Assembly (NCBI RefSeq): GCF_043290135.1
Contig: NC_134700.1
Coordinates: 238,872,088-238,936,087 of the forward strand
Source: Rhipicephalus microplus
Taxonomy: Eukaryota; Arthropoda; Arachnida; Ixodida; Ixodidae
Reading direction: 5' to 3'
DNA: 64,000 bases
The position numbers and the translations under genes were made by a program. The notes below the pieces were generated by a model that did no database searches, had not been told where the DNA came from, and saw only the letters and a list, made by a program, of their open reading frames with translations. Below are positions 56,208 to 64,000 of this stretch, one piece after another (position 1 is the first letter of the stretch; the number at the start of each line of letters is the position of its first letter).

Positions 56208-59200
56208 TAGTCTTAAAAAGTGAGCCATATCTTGAAGGCAGTGTTGTCCTTTATATCTTCAAATAGATGCCTTTGGATTAGTAGACTTGGACGTGGTAGA
56301 CAAAATTGTGACACAATGAAATAAAAAATACCTTCTGCACGTTTTTTTTATAACCAACAAGCATGAAGGAGCGCATTGGTGCGTTTGCATATAAATGTAG
56401 ATCCAACTAATATATACTCTGGGAAACAAATAAAGGTGGCAGCGTGACTGTACACATCGAAAGCGGCAAACTTGTTGCCTTTTGTACACTTTTTTTGCTT
56501 GTGTTTTCTTGTTATTCTAATACAAACTGCAAACTGTGATTGATCATCTTTGTTTTTGTTACTTACGTTTTTTATCACTTACTTCCTCTTACATTTCGTC
56601 ACCCTTATAATCAACGACATGTGTAAAATAGAAAGGGTACGCCGTCGTTGGCTGTTAAGGGGGGGGGGGGGTGGCTTATTTTTAAAAACAAATTTCTTGG
56701 TGCCCATACTAACTCGGGATGCCCAAACATGTCGAGCTCGAAGTATCAGTCACACGCAACGGTCACTACTTTTCTGTGGTGACTTGTTTGGGTTTGTAGT
56801 ACATCGAGATCAAGAAGGCGTCTGAACTTGTGGTGGCCAACTACATCAGGAACTGCCTTGGTGAAATATTCATGGAATACCAAATTTTGCATATAATGCT
56901 TTTGGTGCGAATTCGTCTTATGCGGTTGAAGGTCGATCGTTCGCTAAAACCTTTCATTCTTTTTTTTTCTCCGGGGGATTGCATCGTTGGTTGACATGGC
57001 GGAAGCAATTACGGGACGTTGTTTTTGTTGAATCAGGAGCCTGCAGTTTAAGGAGCGTGTAGTTGTGCAAAAAGATAAAAACACGTACCTGCTACACAAC
57101 TACGAGGTTGAATCAGCTTGCCACTGGAAATCGAGGTATCGATTGAAGCTGGACGTTGCATATAGATAGGATGTATACAGATGAAACGCATAGATGAGGT
57201 GCTGAAAAATAGAGAATATTTTAGGCAGAGTGTCGCGTAGCTGACGTCTGTTCGCAGGTGGTCGATGAATTCTACAGACTGTTGTGTAGAATGCATGTCA
57301 GCAGAGTTTTTCATTCATTAGAGCTATTGCACCTCAAGCATTCCTCGTTATTTGGCGCTGCACTTATTCAACTGTTTCCGTGAGATACGGCGAACTTAAG
57401 ACTGACGAAGGTTGATTTTGCTAAATATTTTGAAAACGAGCTCCTTTTAAGGACGCATTAATGCATAAGTGTTTGCATTTGGGCTCTTGCTGACTTATAA
57501 TGCACCAGAAATCTCTTTTTTCTTCTTTCTTCCGATGAACAAACTAAAAATAATTTTGGTACTGCACTGAAGGAATTGCAAAAGTAATTAAACAGGGTGC
57601 TAAATATGCGCTGCGAGCTGACCTGCAGTGATGTGCAAGAGCTAGAAGTATCCTTGAAAGTCACTGCTCCTACTGAGGTCAAGTCGGCAGCATCACCATA
57701 AACAATACTAGGTGACAATTTGGAAAGGAGGAAGATTTAAAAGGCCCCTTATTTACCCTTAGTTTGTAGGCGAGACACTACTCTTCTTCTCCTCTTCACC
57801 GCCATTCTTACAAGCTTAATATCTTCCTGCCACTTATTTTTTCAAAAAAAAAAAAAAAAAACACGTCGATTGAAGCAGTAAGCGTTGAGCTAATAACGTT
57901 TCGCGCTTTTCGACTACACGCTGATACATCTGCTTGCGCAGTCGCTAACGCAAACGAAGTAAAATCAATTAATTTCGCATGATTGTGATGCAAGAATAGT
58001 TGGACCGGGCATGCAATTGCATGAAAAAGCCGAGTATACAGGTGACAGTTCACGACAGATATTTCGTATACGACCCATCGGGAGCTTATTTTATCCTGAC
58101 GTCTCATGAAGAAACAGTTCTCTTCACGAATCGAGCTGCATAAACACCGAAAATGCCTAAAGAGGAAAAGCCGCTTGTTCTTTTCATTTGAAAAGGTGGT
58201 TTAGGGTCACTTGAACTTTGGTAGAGCAATAGCGAAGGCACGTTGACACAGTTATCTCCACATCTTTTTCGTGCTTCAAAAGGCTACGAGGATTTGTTTT
58301 GGGGATGTTCTACGTGTACACGACTAACACTGCGCAGTCAGCAAGCAAGAGTTTGCCATGCTGATTCTTGCAGCATTGAGCAAGCTGACAGAACCTTCGA
58401 GCGAGAACGCATGCTGGCCAAGTCTTTTCATGATACATGAACCACATTGGTCGATGTAGCAGCGCTCGCAAGGCACACCCTGTGCACTACACTCGTCCGA
58501 CGATCAACAAATATTTATAGCTTGCATTTCATTTCTCCACGCGCTTTACCGTCTTCTTTGTTGATACTGCTATAAAGGGCAGATGATAGCTCAAGGCCAT
58601 CCTAAAGAAAGTATTTTCTTGCAGTTTAGTTTTAGAATGGTGGGACGTCTTGTGAAGGAGGAAATAAAAGGAGAGGTTGCGAGCTTGAATCCCAATGACG
58701 GAAATTAAAACTTCCTGTCCACTTTTATTTAAAGGAGTGGCTGTGATTTTCACTCCCTATGAGGGAACTGAAAATTTCTCGTCTCTTTTGGTTTATTTTA
58801 TACGGGCCATAAATAATAAATTACAGTGAGAAATAGAAACTTATTTTTCTACATGCTTTTTCAGGCCTAAATGAATGTTGAATTTCTTTAGGTGTGTGTA
58901 ACTTTGTAAGGTTGCATCAGTGGTTTAATGTGGTGACCTTTTTTTTTCTTTTTGGCCTCCGCAAGAGTATCAGTGCACTATTAGATAGGGGGAACAAAAC
59001 ACAATGTGGCGTGTTCTCCTAATATAGTTGAACTGATGACGAGTTTCGCGTTGTGCAAAGCTCGGCCAATCATTTCAATCAGCTCAAAGCGCAAGAGTGC
59101 ATTCCTCATAGACGGAAAAATTAGGATGTTGGAAAGGTACGACCAAGCCTTACAAGACAACTGACTAGGCAGAAGAGGCATGACAGTGACATGAATAGCG

Positions 59201-59645
59201 AAGATAAGAACTAGGTATGCAAATAGTGTGGCTTGCAGACTGCATATGCTTCTCCTATACTCCCTGTGCTGTGAAGAAAAGTACGCCAGGTGGCGCAGAA
59301 TGCAAACACAAGTAACGAAGATCCACAGCAAGTGTGTCTCCTCAACAAACGGAGATAGTGCAGATGGGAACAAGCATGCCTTCGAAATACTGCAAAAAAA
59401 ATGTCTGTGGATGGTTATGTCGTTGATATTGATGAATGGCGTTTGCGTCAACGAAGTGACCACTTTTGCTGCTAAATTTTATGGCCTTTTTATACATTAT
59501 TACTGATTTGTAATAATTACTTTGTACGCCAGGAATAAAAAACGCAGATTTTGTTTGTCTTTTAGTAACCTCACGGCGGGCGTTCAGTACACGGAGTGCT
59601 AGCGCAACACATCAGGATTTATAGTAATGTCCCAAGGATACTCAT
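56208..59645. other. No supported gene; AT-rich, several homopolymers
   Basis: G run at about 56660-56671, A run at about 57843-57861. The frame at 58981-59463 (minus, 160 codons, hydrophobic) has no recognised family and AT-biased content; I treat it as unsupported. Confidence 0.4.
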
Positions 59646-59843
59646 TTTTTAGAGATGCTGTAGTGGAAGGTTTTGGAGATATACCACCTGGACTTCTTTA
59701 ACGTGCCCTGACATGACACAGAACATGAACCTCTAGCATTTCACCTTTATGAAGTTGTGACCGCCATGACCGGAACTAAACCAGTCATTTTTAGGTTTCA
59801 GGTCAGCAGCCGAGCATCATAACACTTTAGCACCTCGGTACGC
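59646..59843 (-). repeat. Old, diverged Ruka-like SINE
   Basis: In reverse: 'agagatgctgtagtggaagg', 'ccacctgg', 'cttctttaacgtgc', 'gcatttcacc', 'gaccgccatgaccgg', then 'aggtcagcagccgagcatca', which is the A-box side of the tRNA head. It is full-length in outline but heavily substituted. Confidence 0.78.
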
Positions 59844-60560
59844 CAGTTCAGATAGAAACAAAAAAACGTCTAATTTCGTAAGCACTTTGGCTGTTTTCGA
59901 CAACATCATTCTCGCACAGAGGTGAACAGAGTAAGCGATGTCAATCCTGTTTGCAGCCTCATGGGAGAGAAATCGCGACCGCTGTGGCTGCCCTTCACCA
60001 ACGACGCAGTATAAGTGTGACGAAATCCAGGTTGTTTTTTCATGCAGCCTACAATGGCTAACTCCAAGTGCAGCGAAAATGACTGACAACAGTGATGATG
60101 AAGTTAATGTGAGCACTATTTGTGAAACCAAAATAACACATTTAATACACACTTTGACAGCTTACCTTCGAGTCTTTGGAATATAGCCTCAACTCTCTTT
60201 AGTATACTTGTTCTTGAGGTCAATTTCCTTTCAGTAGTGGGAGATACCAGTTTCCGAATAATCTTTCTTCTAATCCTTTGTTTCACTCCGGCTCTTTAGG
60301 AAAGTTATTATTAATATTTTTTCACACAAAGCCACCAACAAACAGCTGAGTGAACCTCAGCTAAAACGAGAACTTAAACGAAAAGCTATGTGCAACTACT
60401 TGATGCACAACATTGATTTTCTGTTTCCATTTTTATGTTTTTGTGAATATTAGCTTCAGAAACACAAATATTTTGTACGTTAACCACCATGCTCTCACGC
60501 ATTTTCCATTATTACACTCTTACGTGTCTGAGACGGAAATAACAGGGCATTTTCACTTCG
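59844..60560. other. No supported gene; one weak exon-like segment
   Basis: At about 60045 a pyrimidine tract and CAG precede an 18-codon open stretch ending near a GTGAGC at about 60109. This could be a chance splice pair; no homology recognised. Confidence 0.3.
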
Positions 60561-60766
60561 TTCTACGCATCGCTGAACTAGGTGACGCCTGATAGAACTG
60601 ACTACCGAAAACAACGATGCGAGACTGCGTGTCATCTGATAGGAACTACCGACGCTGATTCAAACACTTTCAAAAAAAAATCTGATGCACTTCTTCGAGA
60701 CAGAAAAAAACAAACAACGACCGCGATAAGTGCTGGGTTGGAGCACAAGGAGCTCGAAACGTGGGA
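60561..60766 (+). repeat. Two-copy dispersed repeat, plus-strand copy
   Basis: Homologous to the reverse complement of 44475-44683. The order 'cgcatcgctgaactaggtga', 'ccgaaaacaacga', 'gtgtcatctg', 'gacgctgattcaaacacttt', 'ataagtgctgggttggag' matches throughout with substitutions. An A-rich stretch follows (60779-60795), which could be a degraded tail. Confidence 0.7.
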
Positions 60767-61814
60767 ACGAAGTTAGGAAAATAAATAAAAAAAACACGCT
60801 TGAAGACCAAAACGATGCCATTGTTGTGCAAACAAAAATAAATATAGTATCGGCCCCAAATAGGCAACGATGGTTCGATGCAGGAAGAGAATGAGAGTGA
60901 GCAATGAGAAGAGATCTCCGTGCTTGGCATCTATTGTGATGGGCCACACGAATACGCCGCCTGTCTCGTTATACTTGGCGTTTTCCTTGCTCTTATTTCT
61001 ATGTTTCACGCATTTGAGACGGAGATAGGAAATAGGTGGCAGCCTAATAAGAAACGTCGTTGTGTCTCTCGAACTAGCTGCGTTGCTTGTTTGATACGAA
61101 AGAAGTGCCGCATGAGACAAATACGAAGCATTGTCAATGGTTTCTTCGAGATAGCTTTCTATTTTTATCCGCTTTCCTTGCATGTCGAGGTTGGCCTAAA
61201 GAAAAAAAAAAACAAGTATTCTTAGCGTCAATACGCTTCGCAAATGCGCGTTGCTGCTTTTTGCACTTTCCGTTGCCTCTTCCCAAAACAGGAGCCACGA
61301 ATACCTTTGCCATTTCAAGCGCCCAAATTTGAATCAAATTCAGTCCAATCAATCTCTTTGAAATATTGGAATATCAATGAGGTCAGGCAGCACATGCTAG
61401 AATTATCATTTGAAGGGTGAACAATCAGCATATCATCAGATAAAGGCACTGCGCCAACCTTTCTACTTTAGCCCGTCTTGTCTATGTTAAAAGGTTATAG
61501 TTTATGTGGTTCACGAATCCTTGTATAACGAACACTATAGCGTATGAGCGGCCAAGAAAAGCGGCATCAGGTCTTCTGCTGTGTTTGTTCGTCAACAGGC
61601 TTCGGTGGTTAACCATTGCTTCTGAGACGTCATTGTTTCCGAAACGTCATGTTCAATGATACCGCTAAATATACGATGGTCATGGTAACGCTGGACGGCA
61701 CCACCGGAGGTGGTAGAAGCAGCAGTGCCGGGTTGATTGCTGTCAATTTCGGTCATTGTAGCGGTTGAAGCTAGTGGCTACGTTCGGTTGCAAAAGTCTA
61801 TGGTGAAGTCAGGG
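60767..61814. other. No supported gene
   Basis: AT-rich with frames on both strands that lack domains. Ends at the target site of the next SINE. Confidence 0.45.
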
Positions 61815-61824
61815 CTTGCAGCAA

Positions 61825-62133
61825 TGCCCCGCCGTGGTGGTCTAGTGGCTAAGGTACTCGGCTGCTGACCCTTAGGTCGCGGGTTCGAATACCGGCTGTG
61901 GCGGCTGCATTTCCTATGGAGGCGGAAATGTTGGAGGCCCGTGTGCTCAGATTTGCGTGCACGTTAAAGAACCCCAGGTGGTTGAAATTTCCGGAGCCCT
62001 CCACTACGGCGTCTCTCATAATCAGGTTAATTTGGTTTTTTATGGCGCAAAAGCAGCTAAGGCTATGCTGCGCCAACTCTCATAATCAGATCGTGGTTTT
62101 AGGACGTTAAATCTCAGATATCAATCAATAGCC
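61825..62133 (+). repeat. Full-length Ruka-type SINE carrying a 51-bp insertion
   Basis: A box TGGTCTAGTGGCTAAGG and B box GGTTCGAATACC in the head, family body, short TCAA tail. It is flanked by a 10-bp target-site duplication CTTGCAGCAA at 61815-61824 and 62134-62143. The body is interrupted at 62026-62076 by another small insertion. Confidence 0.93.
62026..62076 (-). mobile_element. 51-bp 5'-truncated retroinsert inside the SINE
   Basis: It is flanked by a perfect 13-bp duplication CTCTCATAATCAG (62013-62025 and 62077-62089), of which only one copy belongs to the SINE. Read on the minus strand it starts TTGGCGCAGCATAGCC and ends A-rich (ATAAAAAACCAAATTAAC). That is what a 5'-truncated product of target-primed reverse transcription looks like. 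It probably comes from a second short repeat family. Confidence 0.85.
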
Positions 62134-62155
62134 CTTGCAGCAACCTCCACCAGAT

Positions 62156-62391
62156 ACCCCGTTACGGTGGTCTAGTGGCTAAGGTACTCGGCTGCTGACC
62201 CACAGGTCGCGGGATCAAATCCCGGCTATGGCGGCTGCATTTCCGATGGAGGCGGAAATGTTGTAGGCCCGTGTACTCAGATGTGGGTGCACGTTAAAGA
62301 ACCCCAGGTGGTCAAAATTTCTGGAGCCCTCCATTACGGCGTCTCTCATAATCATATGGTGGTTTTGGGACGTTAAACCCCACAAATCAAT
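62156..62391 (+). repeat. Full-length Ruka-type SINE with 15-bp target-site duplication
   Basis: The head has an A box TGGTCTAGTGGCTAAGG and a B-box-like GGATCAAATCC (one base off). Body and very short TCAA tail follow. It is flanked by a perfect 15-bp duplication CAACCTCCACCAGAT at 62141-62155 and 62392-62406. Its left duplication overlaps the right duplication of the previous SINE by three bases, so the two insertions are immediate neighbours. Confidence 0.95.
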
Positions 62392-62406
62392 CAACCTCCA
62401 CCAGAT

Positions 62407-63205
62407 GTCACATGACTGTTTATTGCGAATCACTGCCGACGTGTGAGGTCGATGTAGCACCGGCCCAATGCGAAAGCCAACCGCACGCACAGCTACAGAC
62501 GCCCGAACGTTCCTTCTTGCTCCTTAATTTGATAGTGTTTCATAACTCTATTGTTTGCCTATAACAAAAGGCTATCTTGAAGTTTCCCTTAAAAAGTGCT
62601 ACAAGATAAAAATAGAAATCTCAACTTCTTCGTATCATACATGTATTCTTCAAAGAAATGTGTGCCTGTGTCTTAGTAGTACCAAACTTCCCGCAGCGTG
62701 TATGAATATTGATGCAGTCGGATACTCTTGCTTTCTTGGGCACGTTCGCATGAAGTCATCGTCAGGTTACGAGCACTACGTAGAAACTATATCTTCACTT
62801 GGGGCACGATAACAACGTCAATGCAAAGTGGAGATGTAAATTGAGATTAAGAAATATTCCCAAGGAAATGCTAATGCTAATGGGAATGTGCAAGGGTAAG
62901 TAAGAGAGAAATAACTTCAACAAAAGTTTGATGACCATGTTTGAGAGTTTCTCAAAATATTGCATGAAAATGCGATGTGATAAGGGAACAAGTCTTACCA
63001 TCATGGTATTGAAGACCTGGCTACAACGTGGGTGGGGTAGACAAAATGTGGTACTAAATAATTGATCTACTGTGGACCTTTAGGTGCCATTACACATCAC
63101 CAAATGCTAAGTTCAATATGAAATCTATGATAAACTTTATTGCTGTATTGCATACCTAACGGTGTCCAAATAAAATTGTTAAACTGAGCTTCATTGTGTA
63201 TGAGT
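62407..63205. other. No supported gene
   Basis: AT-rich. Contains a small 'aatgctaatgctaatggga' repeat near 62867-62885. Nothing coding recognised. Confidence 0.45.
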
Positions 63206-63219
63206 GATATTTTAAAAGA

Positions 63220-63355
63220 TTGATTGATTGATTTGTGGGGTTTAACGTCCCAAAACCACCATATGATTATGAGAGACGCCGTAGTGGAGGGCTCCGGAAA
63301 TTTGGCCACCTGTGGTTCTTTAACGTGCACCCAAATCTGAGTACACGGGCCTACA
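63220..63355 (-). repeat. 5'-truncated Ruka-type SINE with target-site duplication
   Basis: In reverse: TTGA-type tail, 'gtggggtttaacgtcccaaa', 'gattatgagagacgccgtag', 'ctccggaaatttgg', and an end at 'cacgggcctaca'. Flanked by 14-bp duplications GATATTTTAAAAGA (63206-63219) and GATATTTCAAAAGA (63356-63369), one mismatch. Confidence 0.93.
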
Positions 63356-63369
63356 GATATTTCAAAAGA

Positions 63370-63945
63370 GTATACATATTCCTTTTTCTTTGTCTACGCG
63401 GGTTGCTATGCAAAGGAACAGCTGAAAGCTCATTACCATTACGGGCTGTTATCAGTTTACTGAGACCCGTGTGCAACGTATTGTGTATTGTGTGTGTAGT
63501 ATTCAACTGTCAGTTCTCCCAAAAAATAAAAACAGAAGTCTTAGTACTGGCACAAGGGCTAACCAATGAATACGTTAGCACATAATTGCATGTTTTTTAG
63601 TTGCTAATTTTTATTTTGGATATGAGCTTTTTTTTTGGAGCGGAACGTAAAAAAATGGCGAAGCCGAGATCAAGCTCTCCACATCAAGCTCTCCACAAGC
63701 AAGTAAGTTAAGACACAACAGAACATAAATTTTATGGGAAGGCAAGCAGCCAAATTTTTTAGCAACCAATCTGGCGTAACTCGAACAAAACGCTGGCTTA
63801 ATAAAACAAGCCCACTGTAGCGATGTACTGCTTCAACGCAAACTTTACGATGAGAAGCGAACACGCAGGGAAGGTGTGAGGCATCGGCTGATACCCCATA
63901 AAGATACGGAATGCGAGACTGCGGGTCACCCGGCTTGTCAACGTA
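63370..63945. other. No supported gene
   Basis: AT-rich. The minus-strand frames at 63670-63998 have no recognised family. Confidence 0.4.
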
Positions 63946-64000
63946 CACTGCAAAAAGTGTACACCCTTAAGGGTGTATTTTTGTTTCATGGGCAACACCC
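63946..64000. repeat. Possible terminal sequence of a transposon running off the window
   Basis: 'acactgcaaaaagtgtacac' is followed by an 18-bp perfect palindrome TACACCCTTAAGGGTGTA (63960-63977). A 'cactgcaaaaa' start with short internal palindromes resembles DNA-transposon termini, but the other end is outside the window. Confidence 0.3.

Noticed and set aside
58981..59463. 160-codon minus-strand hydrophobic frame
   Set aside because: AT-driven composition, no recognisable family, no transcript signals; below my threshold.

Overview
The window looks like repeat-rich intergenic (or long-intron) DNA from a hard tick, most likely a metastriate genus such as Rhipicephalus, Hyalomma or Dermacentor. 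The main reason is about ten full or partial copies of a tRNA-derived SINE that I recognise as the Ruka-type family of ixodid ticks. Tick-type LINE fragments, a gag/protease LTR element and abundant microsatellites support this. I found no bacterial-style operon, no CRISPR array, no rRNA and no intact host gene. Two short stretches, at 6.84-7.2 kb and 10.47-10.71 kb, look like possible host exons and are given with low confidence.

Layout: 0-14.6 kb is mostly unique AT-rich DNA with a foldback repeat (1.66-1.99 kb), a decayed GAGTC-type minisatellite (7.96-8.19 kb), SINEs at 0.15, 10.86, 12.6 and 14.4 kb, and a perfect 38-bp palindrome at 13.5 kb. 14.63-17.92 kb is bounded by about 31-bp terminal inverted repeats and looks like a decayed DNA transposon with no recognisable transposase. 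20.4-25.4 kb holds an inverted repeat pair, long ATT and GATA microsatellites, and two copies of a dispersed repeat with a CGTC-rich minisatellite; one copy has a 248-bp internal duplication. 26.4-27.6 kb and 31.3-31.8 kb carry RNase H/zinc-finger tails of a LINE ORF2. A perfect 38-bp-arm hairpin lies at 28.99-29.08 kb.

The centrepiece is 32,409-42,955. A minus-strand LTR retrotransposon keeps both LTRs, primer-binding site, polypurine tract, gag and protease, but has no reverse transcriptase, RNase H or integrase. Its 5' (right-hand) LTR is split by a full-length plus-strand non-LTR retrotransposon (37,098-42,645). That insert has ORF1 with three zinc knuckles and ORF2 with endonuclease, reverse transcriptase and RNase H, and is flanked by a 10-bp target-site duplication. 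The inserted LINE is intact apart from one apparent single-base frameshift in the endonuclease region.

43-64 kb contains a 450-bp tandem repeat with a tRNA-like cloverleaf, more SINEs (several with clear target-site duplications, one carrying a 51-bp secondary insertion), a 5'-truncated RTE-clade LINE (55.2-56.2 kb), a two-copy dispersed repeat (44.5 and 60.6 kb), a 165-bp-arm imperfect inverted repeat (52.4-52.8 kb) and what may be the start of another element at the right edge. The recognised genes are all mobile-element genes. The LINE ORF2 proteins are the kind of machinery expected to have mobilised the SINEs. I see no convincing new biological system; the most informative structures are the nested retrotransposon, the pol-less LTR element and the perfect foldbacks.
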